The notes: generated from the letters alone by a model not told the origin. A stretch of DNA of 64,000 nt from CAZPQK01 sp964588695 (GCA_964588695.1 CAZPQK010000006.1:186001-250000); one strand, 5' to 3'. Numbered from the stretch's first letter, positions 32,766 to 41,848 are shown. Program-made: numbers and translations.

Positions 32766-32842
32766 GGTGGACGTAGCTCAGTCGGTAGAGCCCCGGATTG
32801 TGGTTCCGGTGGTCGCGGGTTCGATCCCCGTCGTCCACCCCA
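32766..32842 (+). tRNA. tRNA-His(GTG)
   Basis: Acceptor GTGGACG with CGTCCAC, D-arm GCTC/GAGC, anticodon stem CCGGA/TCCGG with loop TTGTGGT (anticodon GTG), T-arm GCGGG-TTCGATC-CCCGT. G at 32766 is the extra G-1, opposite discriminator C73, the known identity pair of tRNA-His. CCA is encoded. Confidence 0.95.
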
Positions 32843-32849
32843 TCATTTA

Positions 32850-32875
32850 GCCTCGCCTTGCGGCGGGGCTTTTTT
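32850..32875 (+). terminator. Rho-independent terminator of tRNA-His
   Basis: GCCTCGCC and GGCGGGGC (one G-U) with a TTGC loop, then TTTTTT. Confidence 0.88.
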
Positions 32876-32880
32876 GCTGG

Positions 32881-34068
32881 CTAGGAACGACGCCGCGGTC
32901 GCCAGCCTTGGGCGCCTTTGGGATAACGGCGCCGCAGGACAACGTGGTCGTCGTCGGCGGTCATGCGACGCCATCCGAGAAGTCGAATCAGGTTGGAGAG
33001 CCGCTGCGGGACCCAACGCTGTACCCGCAATACGTGATCGCTGATCGGGGATCGTTCGGCGCCGGGCAGCAGGTGCGCCCAACGACCCAGATCCAACCGT
33101 CGCAGAATAAAATAGATTTGTACAAACAACGGCGGGATGTCTTTGGCAATAAAGAAGCCTTGCTCGGTGTTGTTCTGATAGCTGGGCATCAGTACGCGCC
33201 CGTCCAGCGGCGACTTAATGGGGCCGTTTTCGTTTTCGGCGAGTACTTCGCCCGCGCGTACTTTGTCGTAATGTTGATAGCCCGGCTTCATCTTAAACCC
33301 GTCGCGCATGGTCGTGGTTTGTCGATAACGAATCTCTAATACCCGCGGTAGGTCATGGCCCAGGTCGTGCAATCGTTTGAAGTGCGCGTCAAAGTTCGGG
33401 ATGTCCTTGGCCTCCATCAGCCCAAGACCCTCAAGCAGTACCCAGATAGCCGCTTCCTGAATGTCGGCGGTCTCGGGTTTGTCGTGTTGTCCGGCTTCGA
33501 CGAAGACGGCGCGATAACCTTTGTCGCTGAGATAACCCAACATGGGGCCTTCGATGGTTTCTTCAAGTCCCAGTACCGCCGGGATCGGCAGCGTTAGCGC
33601 GATTCGCAAGTTGGTCAGCGTGTCGGGCATGCACGAAAACGGTAGCCCATCGGCCGACGTGCTATGCAGATCCAAGAAAACCACCGGCTGGTTGGTTTCG
33701 TCCTTAAGTGAATCGAGAAACGCCAGCAGGTCACGTTGCTCGGCGTCTTCGGGCGTGTCCAGCGAAGGATCCTGCGCGCGCAAGTTCGCGACTTGGGAAA
33801 CGCCCCAACCGCGGTTGAGATCGCGATCGATAAAGCGTACGTTGCGTTGCATCGCGGCAACATTACCCAGTACACCAAGGAACTTGCCTTTGATACTGGG
33901 TTGATGCTGGCCGAGGATGTGGGCTACGCGCTCCAGCGCTTTGGGGCCGCTCATTTCGTTGCCGTGAAGTCCGCCGAAGACGACAAAGCACGGCCCGGGT
34001 TCACCCTTAGTGTAGTGGATACAGACGCGTTCGAGCATGGTTTCTGGAACCGAGGTAACGTCCCCCAT
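32881..34068 (-). CDS. Succinylglutamate desuccinylase/aspartoacylase-family zinc hydrolase
   Basis: 395 residues. The metallocarboxypeptidase-like domain has GGLHGNE (zinc ligands H35, E38), RDLNRGW, DLHST (H135) and VEAGQH (catalytic E191). The family cleaves N-acyl amino acids such as N-succinyl or N-acetyl amino acids. The remaining 130 residues at the C-terminus are basic and ungrouped. ATG at 34066-34068 overlaps the stop of the GCS2-CBS gene (TAATG), so the pair is coupled: one ligates an amino acid, the other hydrolyses an amide (inference). Confidence 0.85.
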   Translation of the reverse strand: MGDVTSVPETMLERVCIHYTKGEPGPCFVVFGGLHGNEMSGPKALERVAHILGQHQPSIKGKFLGVLGNVAAMQRNVRFIDRDLNRGWGVSQVANLRAQDPSLDTPEDAEQRDLLAFLDSLKDETNQPVVFLDLHSTSADGLPFSCMPDTLTNLRIALTLPIPAVLGLEETIEGPMLGYLSDKGYRAVFVEAGQHDKPETADIQEAAIWVLLEGLGLMEAKDIPNFDAHFKRLHDLGHDLPRVLEIRYRQTTTMRDGFKMKPGYQHYDKVRAGEVLAENENGPIKSPLDGRVLMPSYQNNTEQGFFIAKDIPPLFVQIYFILRRLDLGRWAHLLPGAERSPISDHVLRVQRWVPQRLSNLIRLLGWRRMTADDDHVVLRRRYPKGAQGWRPRRRS

Positions 34069-35993
34069 TACTTAGCTTCTCTCCTTTTCACATTCAGTCC
34101 CAACAACTCATCCACCAACTTTTGCGAGAGCGGCAAGAAGTCGCGATCGGTGAGCGTTCCCACCAGGTGTTTCCCTTCAACCACCGGAAGGCAACCAATC
34201 TTCTGGTCGCGCATGATGCGAATGGCTTCCGGCGTGGAGGTGTCAGGCGTAACGGTAACCAGCTTGCTAATCATGAGGTCGCCCGCGGTTAACTGCGTCG
34301 TGTTGGGTTTGCCAACCAACCGTAGCAGCGAGCGATGGGTGACCAGGCCAAGCAATTCGCCGTTTTCATTTTCTACTGGTACGTACCGCAGATTGTTCCA
34401 ATCCATCAGGTTGGCTACCATCTCGATGACGTCTTCGGGGTGCACCGTGTAGAGTTCGGTGTTCATCACCTGTTTGACCGTCAGGAATCCAAACCGCCAG
34501 TCGTTGACCTCTTCCAGGTTGGCCAACTCCCAGGTGTGCACCGGCTGACTGCGGCGTTGACGCGCCAGGATCGCGCGGGTAAGTGTGCGGAACCGTAAGT
34601 CGGTGGTGCCGTCGGTGCCCATATTGGCCAAAGAGTCCAGCATCCACTGCGAGCCGGTTCGCCCGCTTTTTACCCGCTCTTCGATGATGGGCAGGTAGCG
34701 GTCGATGTCTCGCCGGTCAATTCCCGACGCTTCCAGCCCGTGCCGTGCGGCCGGGATGAGCTCCTGCAGAATCAAGTCTTCCGCGGTGTACGACTTGCCT
34801 TTTTCCCACGTGAACTGCGCCTTAAGTCCGTGCTGCGCGGCGGCAAAAAAGTTGCGTTTGACGTCGTCAAAACTAAACACGTCGCGCACGTCGCTGTAGG
34901 TGTTGGACAGCGCCGACATCATTCCGTAGTAGAATGCGGCGTTGGCCATTTCGTCGTTGACGGTTGGCCCCGCGGGAAGCACACGGTTTTCGATGCGAAG
35001 ATGCGGGATGCCATCACCGCGTCCGTAACAGAATCGATTCCAGCGATAGACGGTGCCGTTGTGTAACGTTAGCGCGTGCAGCGCGGGAATTCCGCCGTCG
35101 TCCAGGACCTGCATCGGGTCTTCTTCGATCTTCTTAACCAGCAACACCCGATAGCGCGCGATGTCTTCGCGAATCATTTCCAACACCGAATCGTTTAACC
35201 ACGACTCCCCAAAGGTTACGCGAGTCTGATGCCCACGCGTGCGGTGTGCCTCCGAACGCGGATCCACCGAGTGTTGAAACAGTGCGATTCGGGTTTCTTT
35301 CCACAACCGCTTCTTTGCAAACACCGGCGAATTGACCGACGCGGCAAGCAGGGGACCGGTGACCAGTTGTGCCAGGTTGTAAAGGTTGGAGAACTCCGCC
35401 GGCGCCACCTGAAAGTGCAGCTGAAAGCTGGTGTTGCAAGCTTCCAGAAGCACGTTGTCGTGCGTCATTTGCAACTCGTCCAGGCCTTCAATGTCGATGG
35501 TGAAAGTGCCGCCGCGAGCGCGAGCGATGGCGTTGTTCAGTTCCAGGTAGCGAGGATTGGGCGCGATGTTTTCCAACCCCAGGTGCGAGCGGTCGAGCGT
35601 CGGCAGGATGCCGGTTATCATGACGTCGGCATGGTGGGCACGCGCCGACCACGCTGCCAGTTCCAGCAGTTCGCGGAGTTCTTCTTCGATGTCGTGAAGG
35701 CACGAGCCACCAAAAACGCGCGGCGTTAGGTTGGCTTCGAGGTTGAAGCGTGCGAGTTCGGTGCCGATCAACGGGCTATCGATATCTTCTAAAACGATAT
35801 CGGCGATTGGTGCGGGGAAAAAGTCGGGGTCGACCAGAAACATTTCCTGCTCGGCACCAATGCGGCGGATGCCGGTCTCGAACATATCGCCCTCGAGCAT
35901 GCGCTCAAGGGCTTCAACATCACGCAGGAGTGCCTTGACGAACGTTTGAACGTTCTCGGTGTCCTGGTTTCTGGAAACGTCGCGTTCGCCCAC
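34068..35993 (-). CDS. GCS2-family carboxylate-amine ligase fused to CBS domains
   Basis: 641 residues. Residues about 40-480 are a glutamate-cysteine-ligase type 2 (YbdK-like) domain: RRIGAEQEMFLVD, ARFNLEANLTP, THDNVLLEACNTSFQLHFQV, HLRIENRVLPAGPT. It makes an ATP-dependent gamma-glutamyl-type amide; the amine partner is unknown. Residues about 505-625 are two CBS repeats (VKQVMNTELYTVHPED, AGDLMISKLVTVTPDT) that usually bind adenine nucleotides and could gate the ligase by energy state. GTG start with GGAGG upstream. Coupled to the aspartoacylase-like gene. Confidence 0.87.
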   Translation of the reverse strand: MGERDVSRNQDTENVQTFVKALLRDVEALERMLEGDMFETGIRRIGAEQEMFLVDPDFFPAPIADIVLEDIDSPLIGTELARFNLEANLTPRVFGGSCLHDIEEELRELLELAAWSARAHHADVMITGILPTLDRSHLGLENIAPNPRYLELNNAIARARGGTFTIDIEGLDELQMTHDNVLLEACNTSFQLHFQVAPAEFSNLYNLAQLVTGPLLAASVNSPVFAKKRLWKETRIALFQHSVDPRSEAHRTRGHQTRVTFGESWLNDSVLEMIREDIARYRVLLVKKIEEDPMQVLDDGGIPALHALTLHNGTVYRWNRFCYGRGDGIPHLRIENRVLPAGPTVNDEMANAAFYYGMMSALSNTYSDVRDVFSFDDVKRNFFAAAQHGLKAQFTWEKGKSYTAEDLILQELIPAARHGLEASGIDRRDIDRYLPIIEERVKSGRTGSQWMLDSLANMGTDGTTDLRFRTLTRAILARQRRSQPVHTWELANLEEVNDWRFGFLTVKQVMNTELYTVHPEDVIEMVANLMDWNNLRYVPVENENGELLGLVTHRSLLRLVGKPNTTQLTAGDLMISKLVTVTPDTSTPEAIRIMRDQKIGCLPVVEGKHLVGTLTDRDFLPLSQKLVDELLGLNVKRREAK

Positions 35994-36125
35994 TGTACCT
36001 CCCTAAGCGAACTCTCAGTCTACCACGAGGTTAGCTATCCGGCAACTGGGTGGAATGGTCGCCATAACACACGCAAGTTGGTTCTTTTAATTGGCTTAAG
36101 CGTCGGGTATCGTGAATGGGTCGCA

Positions 36126-36145
36126 GGCCACTGACCCCAGTGGCC
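36126..36145. promoter_or_regulatory. Hairpin in the OPT gene leader
   Basis: GGCCACTG and CAGTGGCC with a 4-nt loop, 31 nt before the TTG start. Possible leader control element. Confidence 0.4.
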
Positions 36146-36176
36146 GTTTCATCTCACGGGTAGAAGGAGAGTCAAC

Positions 36177-37901
36177 TTGGCTGCTTCCAATAGTGACGGA
36201 CGGCGCGTTCGCCATGGCGCCTACCCCGAACTCACCTGGCCCGGTCTTCTCGTTGGATACTTTCTGGGAATTCTGATCACGATCAGCATCGCGTACGCGT
36301 CGCTGATCCTGGGATTTTCAATTGAGGGTTCCGAGTTGGCCGCCATTTTGGGTTTTGGGGTGCTGCGCGGCATCATGCGACGCACCAGTATCGTCGAGAA
36401 CAACATTAACCAGACAATTGCCAGCGCGGTTAACGGCGCGTCGTCGGGAATGGTGTTCTCGGTTCCAGCTCTGTTCATCCTGGGCTACACCGAGTTCAAC
36501 ACGTTTTTTATGGTGTTGGGTTGTATGGCCGGGGGCGTATTGGGGATTGCGTTTATTATTCCCCTGCGTAAGCAAATGATCGACTTTAACCGCCTGGCGT
36601 ATCCCGGCGGTATCGCGGTGGCGACCATTCTTAAGTCGCCGGGCGCGGGTATTCGCAAGACCATGATCATGCTCTGGGCGGCGTTGGCCAGCGCATTGGT
36701 GCACGGGCTTGTGTATCAGTGGCAAGGTTTCCACGACTTACCACTGGGTAACTGGATCGGCATGCCCGAGTTCATGAACGGGGTTTGGTACTTTTCCCTG
36801 CTCACTATCGGTACCGGTTTTCTGGCCGGGAAAGGCGGGGTTTACTTTGTGGTTGGCGGTTACACCTGTTGGTGGATTCTATCGCCAATCTTAAACGCGC
36901 AGGGCATGCTGCCGTCGCCGGCCGAAGGCGAGAGTGTCGAACACGCGTTGCGCTACGGGCTGTTTCGGCCAGTCGGCATCGGTATGCTTATCGGTGGCGC
37001 GCTTGCAGGTGTGGTAACGGCTTTCCCGCTGGTTATCGGCGCTATCCGCAGCATGCAGCAGGCGGCCAAGTCGAAGGCGTCGCACTCGCGCGACGAAATG
37101 CCTATTCAACTGTTGTACCTGGCGGTTGCGTTAGCGTTCTTGCTGTTGCTGTTTATCGGCGTCAACTCCACGCCCGGAATCGGTATCGGTCGCGGCGCGC
37201 TAATGGCGCTGTTGGGAACGTTATGGATTTGGATGGCGGGCGTCATTCTTTCTGAATGCATTGGCCGCACCAACTGGTCGCCGCTTAGCGGGATGACACT
37301 TATAGGTGTAACCATCCTGATCATGGTGGCCAGCGGCGCGGGCGACCAAAAAGCGATCATTGCGTCGGTAATGGTAGGAGCCGCGATGTGCGTTGCGATG
37401 TCCCAAGCCACCGACTTGATGATGGATTTAAAAACGGGTTACCTGGTTGGAGCCACCCCGCGCAAACAGCAGATTGGACAATTCGCTGCGACCTGGTTGG
37501 GACCGATCGTCGTTATGTTTCTGTTGGTGACGTTGCACAAGGCACATGGCTTGGGTAGCGATGCACTGCCGGCACCGCAGGCGCAGGCGCTCGCTTCGGT
37601 GATGAGCGGGATTCTGGGCGGCGATGTTCCCACGCAAAAGTACGTAGCGGGTGCTGTGATGGGCGGGTTTCTTTCGGCTAGCGGAATCGGCGGTCTGGGT
37701 ATTCTCGTCGGGTTGGGATTCTACCTGCCATTTAACATTGTACTGACTTACACGATCGGTACCATTTGGCGCGTTTTCGTCGACAAGAAGTACGGCCATC
37801 GTTGGGCCGACAACATTGGAATCCCCATCGCCGCTGGCTTTATTGTTGGTGAAGCGTTGGTGGGCGTCGGGGCAGCACTTTACCGCGTATTTCTCGCTTA
37901 A
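36177..37901 (+). CDS. OPT-family oligopeptide/metal transporter
   Basis: 574 residues with roughly fourteen to sixteen helices of the oligopeptide-transporter family (COG1297): NNINQTIASAVNGASSGMVF, IPLRKQMIDFNRLAYPGGIA, MSQATDLMMDLKTGYLVGAT and TIGTIWRVFVDKKYGHRWAD are typical stretches. It imports oligopeptides or metal-chelate compounds across the inner membrane with protons. The TTG start is supported by AAGGAG 7 nt upstream. The next gene follows after 11 bp with its own strong ribosome site, so the pair is an operon. Confidence 0.9.
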   Translation: MAASNSDGRRVRHGAYPELTWPGLLVGYFLGILITISIAYASLILGFSIEGSELAAILGFGVLRGIMRRTSIVENNINQTIASAVNGASSGMVFSVPALFILGYTEFNTFFMVLGCMAGGVLGIAFIIPLRKQMIDFNRLAYPGGIAVATILKSPGAGIRKTMIMLWAALASALVHGLVYQWQGFHDLPLGNWIGMPEFMNGVWYFSLLTIGTGFLAGKGGVYFVVGGYTCWWILSPILNAQGMLPSPAEGESVEHALRYGLFRPVGIGMLIGGALAGVVTAFPLVIGAIRSMQQAAKSKASHSRDEMPIQLLYLAVALAFLLLLFIGVNSTPGIGIGRGALMALLGTLWIWMAGVILSECIGRTNWSPLSGMTLIGVTILIMVASGAGDQKAIIASVMVGAAMCVAMSQATDLMMDLKTGYLVGATPRKQQIGQFAATWLGPIVVMFLLVTLHKAHGLGSDALPAPQAQALASVMSGILGGDVPTQKYVAGAVMGGFLSASGIGGLGILVGLGFYLPFNIVLTYTIGTIWRVFVDKKYGHRWADNIGIPIAAGFIVGEALVGVGAALYRVFLA

Positions 37902-37912
37902 AGGAGGGAATC

Positions 37913-38464
37913 ATGAGCGCAACGAAAATTGGTTACATAATGTTGACGGTCGGGTTTCTCCTGGCGGCATATATGTCGGTACTGGATCGACTCGAAGTTG
38001 ACTTTGCTAAATTCGGACCGGCGGCGTTGATTGCGATTGTTGGCGTTGTAGTGGCGCGTCGTGCCACCCGAAAAGCGGCAACTAAAGAAGAAACCGTCGC
38101 GGGTAACATTAATGACATCGAGACCAGTTTGGCAGCGATTGTCGAAAAGGTCGGCAAGATTAACGCAGAGAAGGACGACATCTTTGTGTATGACTTGCCA
38201 AAAACCATCGACTCGATGCTGTTAGACGATCTCGATACGTTTGTTAACGCACGCGAAACGATTGGCGTGAAGTATGGGCTGAATGCGTACGCGGAAATCA
38301 TGAGTCACTATGCGGCGGGCGAGCGATACCTTAACCGCGTGTGGTCGTGTTCTGCGGACGGCTACGTCGACGAAGCGCACACCTATATTGGCCGCGCCTT
38401 CGAGCAGTTCAACGATACCAATCAACTGTTCCAAAAGCTTAAAGCCGGAGGGGCGATCGCGTAG
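37913..38464 (+). CDS. Small two-helix membrane protein co-transcribed with OPT transporter
   Basis: 183 residues: two short helices (about 6-23 and 33-50), a basic stretch (RRATRKAATK) that should be cytoplasmic, then a helical soluble domain (DIETSLAAIVEKVGKI and YIGRAFEQFNDTNQLFQKL). I do not recognise the family. AAGGAGG lies 5 nt before the ATG. Its place right behind the transporter suggests an accessory or regulatory subunit (inference). Confidence 0.65.
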   Translation: MSATKIGYIMLTVGFLLAAYMSVLDRLEVDFAKFGPAALIAIVGVVVARRATRKAATKEETVAGNINDIETSLAAIVEKVGKINAEKDDIFVYDLPKTIDSMLLDDLDTFVNARETIGVKYGLNAYAEIMSHYAAGERYLNRVWSCSADGYVDEAHTYIGRAFEQFNDTNQLFQKLKAGGAIA

Positions 38465-38471
38465 GGTTTGG

Positions 38472-38496
38472 GTTGGGGGGCGACAAGCCCCCCAAC
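38472..38496 (+). terminator. Hairpin after OPT operon
   Basis: A 10-bp stem, GTTGGGGGGC with GCCCCCCAAC, and a 5-nt loop, 7 bp after the stop. No T-run. Confidence 0.6.
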
Positions 38497-38506
38497 ATCG
38501 TAGATA

Positions 38507-38533
38507 GAGGGGGATTGGACGCCGGTCCCCCTC
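38507..38533 (+). terminator. Second hairpin after OPT operon
   Basis: GAGGGGGA and TCCCCCTC pair with an 11-nt loop directly after the first hairpin. Together they form a tandem end structure. Confidence 0.45.
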
Positions 38534-38709
38534 GAGTTGATCGACGGGAACTATCGCGGGAACCCGTTAAAACTGGTTCGGGCTCACAGTCGGAACCCCG
38601 TTGTAGTAGGTGTCCGCCTTGACGGTGCAGTCAAAACGCGCTATAACAGTGATGTGGCGGGGCGTGGTGCCCCGCCTTTCTATTTTGGACCAAAACGAGG
38701 GAGGAAGAA

Positions 38710-39171
38710 GTGAGCGGGGTAAACAAAGTCATACTTGTCGGGCACTTAGGCCAGGACCCGACTATGCGGTACACGCAAAGCGGCACTGCGGTGGCCAACT
38801 TTACGGTGGCTACTTCGGAGCGGTTTAATAACCGTCAGGGCGAACGCGAAGAGCGCACCGAATGGCATCGTGTAGTCGCGTGGGCTAAGCTTGCTGAGAT
38901 TTGCGGCAACTACCTGAAGAAGGGCAAGCAGGTGTACATCGAGGGTCGGCTACAGACTCGCAGTTGGGAAGACCAGCAGGGTCAAAAACGCTATACCACC
39001 GAGGTCGTGGCCAATAACATGGTGATGCTGGGACGCGCTGGTGAAACCGGCAGCGTTCCGTCTGGTGGCCAGGACTTTCCATCGGATGACTTCGGTCCTG
39101 CGCCCAGCGGTGGCGGCGGCGGTCAACCGCAACCGGCAGTGGGAGACGATGACGACGACCTCCCATTCTAG
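38710..39171 (+). CDS. ssb: Single-stranded DNA-binding protein
   Basis: 153 residues with the OB-fold core (NKVILVGHLGQDPTMRYTQS, TEWHRVVAWAKLAEICGNYL, KKGKQVYIEGRLQTRSWEDQ), a Gly/Pro linker and the acidic tip DDDDDLPF that recruits replication and repair proteins. It coats single-stranded DNA as a tetramer. GTG start with GGAGG five nt upstream. Followed by a strong terminator. Confidence 0.96.
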   Translation: MSGVNKVILVGHLGQDPTMRYTQSGTAVANFTVATSERFNNRQGEREERTEWHRVVAWAKLAEICGNYLKKGKQVYIEGRLQTRSWEDQQGQKRYTTEVVANNMVMLGRAGETGSVPSGGQDFPSDDFGPAPSGGGGGQPQPAVGDDDDDLPF

Positions 39172-39200
39172 CAAAACTCCGGAAGTCGCTATTGAACGTA

Positions 39201-39230
39201 AAGAGCCCGCGTGAAATCACGCGGGCTCTT
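39201..39230. terminator. Bidirectional terminator between ssb and 39258 gene
   Basis: A perfect inverted repeat of 14 bases per arm (AAGAGCCCGCGTGA and complement) with T-rich or A-rich ends on both sides, serving two convergent genes. Confidence 0.85.
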
Positions 39231-39257
39231 TGCGTCGGGCAAGGTGAGGTGCAAGGG

Positions 39258-39899
39258 TTAGCCGTCAGTAACCTGGTCGTAGCGCGTCACCACTTCGATG
39301 GCTTCGCCGCGGGGCGGCGAAACCTTTGCCGTTACTTCCAGGCGACCGTTGTCGTCGATCGTAATCCACTGTGTAACTTCGGGGCGGCTTCCTCGGCGAG
39401 TCCGCAAGGTAAGTTTCAGGTCTTCCCATTTCGCCCAAACTTCGCGCTCGCCTAGAAGCGTTTTGTACTTTCGCTTTTTCCCGTCGGGTATCACCGTCAT
39501 TGTGTCACCTTTGGCGTAGACCATTCGAATATCTTCGTCGTTCTGAAGAATCACGATCTCACCAAATCGACCAAGCTGTTCCTGGAGACGCTTCGGATCT
39601 GGCGCTCCACCACCGGGCGGTCCGCCCATGCCTCCACCTCGTCCCGGCCGGCCCATTCCCCCACCCGGGGTACCACCCATTCCCCCGCCCGGCGGTCCGC
39701 CCATGCCTCCGTTCGGACCCTTTCCGCGCATGGATTTCATTCGTTCTTCCATGATTGCGGCCGGGTCGTCACTCAACTCGGTGTTTATCTTCCAGTGGCC
39801 GGCAATATAAAGTCCGTCGGAAAAACCCGCTGCCTGGTTACTAACTACGATGGGGATGTACACGGACGTTGCCAGCAGTACGGCCAGAAATCTCTTCAT
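39258..39899 (-). CDS. Exported protein with Gly/Met/Pro-rich linker
   Basis: 213 residues: signal peptide (MKRFLAVLLATSVYIPIVVS), a short region WKINTELSDDPAAIMEERM, then Gly-rich repeats of GMGGPPGG type (about 60-98) and a C-terminal beta domain (VYAKGDTMTVIPDGKKRKYK, AKWEDLKLTLRTRRG). No family is recognised; many exported proteins with WKxN...S openings sit beside Spy-like proteins. It is the last gene of the sigma/anti-sigma operon. ATG 39899 is chosen since the signal peptide begins there. Confidence 0.65.
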   Translation of the reverse strand: MKRFLAVLLATSVYIPIVVSNQAAGFSDGLYIAGHWKINTELSDDPAAIMEERMKSMRGKGPNGGMGGPPGGGMGGTPGGGMGRPGRGGGMGGPPGGGAPDPKRLQEQLGRFGEIVILQNDEDIRMVYAKGDTMTVIPDGKKRKYKTLLGEREVWAKWEDLKLTLRTRRGSRPEVTQWITIDDNGRLEVTAKVSPPRGEAIEVVTRYDQVTDG

Positions 39900-39910
39900 C
39901 GTAATGCTCT

Positions 39911-40852
39911 CTAGTGATGGCCTCGCGATGGCCACAAGCGTTCCAGCGAATTTAGCTTTTGCATCTGCTCGGCGGAAAGCGCGGCGGCGAGTTGCGATTG
40001 CGTCGCGTCGCGCAGTTCCTGATGGCGCACCTTGCGCTGACTTGGAGTGTTCTTGATTTCTTCCCGAAGCGCAGCACGTTGTTCCATCGCGTCGGCAAAG
40101 ATGTTGGCCACTCGCGTCCGTTGGCCATCATCCAGTGCTAACGCGAGCGTCAGCAACTCCACATGCTTGTCCATGCGTTTTTCGGCGCGTTCGCCGTGTT
40201 TGGTATGACGCTTTTCCTTCATCGCCTTAATCGAAGCTTGTTGTTGCTCGGTCAACACGCCTGCCAGGTTGGCGTCGGTGGTTTCACGCAACTTCGTCAT
40301 AGCTTCGTCGTATGCAGCGTCTCCCAATGCACCGTTCTTGTGCTGTTCGTTTAGCGACTTGCGTTGTGCCCGGGACGATTCACGAATCTCTTTAAGTGCC
40401 TGGCGCTGTTCTCCAGTGATGCCTAGCTCTTTGGCGGCGCGCATTTTTTTGCGCATGCCCATCTGCTTGCCGTGTCCTTTTGCCTTGTGCTGACGCCTGC
40501 GCTCGCTGCGCTTCTCTAGCACAACGTCGACGACACCGTCGAGTTGTTCGGGGCTAAGCACCGAAGAGGCCGTTGCCAGAAACGTCATGGCGCCGGTGTA
40601 GCGGCCCTTGCCGTCGCTGCCTTCGTTCCACGCAGCCAGTGCGGTCGACAGCGTAGCCGCCTGGTCTTCGTCCAAAGTAACCGCCGTCCTGATGTCGCCA
40701 AGCGACAGAACCGGTACCGCTTCTTCGACTTTGGGGGCGTCGTCCACGGCGAGAGGTTCTTCAGATAAACAGCCCCAGCTCGGGATCATCAGGACGGCGA
40801 GAATTGCTGCGGTCCGCAGCGGGCCGGTTTGCGTTGTCCATGCTTTAAACAT
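39911..40852 (-). CDS. Spy/CpxP-like lipoprotein
   Basis: 313 residues with lipobox IPSWGC and a highly helical, charged mature region carrying several LTxxQ-like units (LTEQQQASIKAM, ITGEQRQALKEIRE, LSAEQMQKLNSLERL) known from Spy/CpxP periplasmic chaperones. These bind unfolded or metal-exposed proteins during envelope stress. ATG 40850-40852 has AAGGAAGG upstream; the open frame extends 150 bp further without a signal. It is third from the end of the ECF sigma operon. Confidence 0.78.
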   Translation of the reverse strand: MFKAWTTQTGPLRTAAILAVLMIPSWGCLSEEPLAVDDAPKVEEAVPVLSLGDIRTAVTLDEDQAATLSTALAAWNEGSDGKGRYTGAMTFLATASSVLSPEQLDGVVDVVLEKRSERRRQHKAKGHGKQMGMRKKMRAAKELGITGEQRQALKEIRESSRAQRKSLNEQHKNGALGDAAYDEAMTKLRETTDANLAGVLTEQQQASIKAMKEKRHTKHGERAEKRMDKHVELLTLALALDDGQRTRVANIFADAMEQRAALREEIKNTPSQRKVRHQELRDATQSQLAAALSAEQMQKLNSLERLWPSRGHH

Positions 40853-40919
40853 AAGTGTTCCTTCCTTGTGGCGAGCCGTTCTAACCGTTAGGACGCCTGT
40901 GTGTAACGCGACTTGCACA

Positions 40920-41387
40920 TTATTTTCGTGGACCAAAACGCGGGCTAAAAACCGCCCGCAGAATCCGTTCGCGCTGCTCGGGCGTAATCTCACTGTCGAC
41001 ATCTAACAGTCGGTTGGTTGCACGTTTCGACATCTCCAAACGAACGCTCGCCATTTCTGTTAGTAACGAGTCAACTTCGGCCCTGGGAACCGGATCCATA
41101 AGCATCCGGTCGATGATTGCTTGCTCAAGGGTCTGAGTTCGATCGGTGAGGTCGGTTATATCGCTCCGAAACTCCCTCATTTCGCGCTTAATAATCGCTC
41201 GGTCCGTCGAGTCAAGTTTCGCCCAGCTTGACTTGCCATGAGCGGTTTTGTCGAATCGCTTGCCGCGCCAGTGTTTTTCCATTGGCGGCGGCTTCTTTGT
41301 CATGTGGACGTATAAAAACGCGCCCAACGCCCCGACGTTCATGACCGTCAGAATAGTTAGCAGCGTTATTAGAACTCGACTTTTCAT
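40920..41387 (-). CDS. Periplasmic heavy-metal-sensor-like (CnrX/Spy-like) membrane protein
   Basis: 155 residues: one N-terminal helix (VLITLLTILTVMNVGALGAF) and a helical periplasmic domain (REMREFRSDITDLTDRTQ, LLTEMASVRLEMSKRATN, ITPEQRERILRAVF). This is the layout of CnrX/NccX-type sensors and Spy relatives. It overlaps the anti-sigma gene by 4 bp (ATGA). By analogy with CnrYXH it should sit in the periplasm and modulate the anti-sigma factor; a metal ligand set is not obvious here. Confidence 0.75.
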   Translation of the reverse strand: MKSRVLITLLTILTVMNVGALGAFLYVHMTKKPPPMEKHWRGKRFDKTAHGKSSWAKLDSTDRAIIKREMREFRSDITDLTDRTQTLEQAIIDRMLMDPVPRAEVDSLLTEMASVRLEMSKRATNRLLDVDSEITPEQRERILRAVFSPRFGPRK

Positions 41388-41848
41388 GGGGTTTCCTCGT
41401 CAGGGTTGGTCCACTGCCCGGATCCATCGCCAAAGCCAGACTGTGACCACGCCGTGTAGTAGTCTTCGGCCAGCGTGTCGACATCGCTTATCTCAATAGC
41501 TGGCGCTGCGGTTTCGCGGGTGGCAATGGCGGCGTTGTATCCAATCACGACGCCGATCAGCAACGCCGCCGTTACCATGCCACCCCCGAGTGCTAGTCGC
41601 ATCCACGAAGGACGCGAACGGTGTGTTTTGTTGGCGACTTCGCCAGCCTCAATTCGCGACGCCAAGTACGGGTCGGGTTCAAGCGAGGGGGCGGCAATGC
41701 GACCGTCGGCCAATGTGCGATCCAGAATGTCGAAACGTCGGGCGCACTGTGGGCAGTTCGCCAGGTGTGCCTTCACTTCCTGACGCTGCTCGGCAGAAAG
41801 CCGATCGTCGGTCCAGTCGACATATAATTTGGTTACGTGTTGTTCCAT
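41384..41848 (-). CDS. Anti-sigma factor with zinc-finger (ZAS-like) domain
   Basis: 154 residues. The cytoplasmic N-terminus holds H-x3-C-x2-C (HLANCPQCARRF), a ZAS-type anti-sigma zinc site. A single helix (GGGMVTAALLIGVVIGYNAA) crosses the membrane, followed by a short periplasmic tail. It should bind and inactivate the sigma factor encoded 33 bp upstream until an envelope signal arrives. Overlaps the sensor gene by 4 bp. Confidence 0.88.
   Translation of the reverse strand: MEQHVTKLYVDWTDDRLSAEQRQEVKAHLANCPQCARRFDILDRTLADGRIAAPSLEPDPYLASRIEAGEVANKTHRSRPSWMRLALGGGMVTAALLIGVVIGYNAAIATRETAAPAIEISDVDTLAEDYYTAWSQSGFGDGSGQWTNPDEETP

Noticed and set aside
39620..39730. Short repeats that might suggest a CRISPR or minisatellite
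   Set aside because: They encode the Gly/Met/Pro-rich linker of the 39258 protein in frame; there are no spacers and no cas genes in the window.
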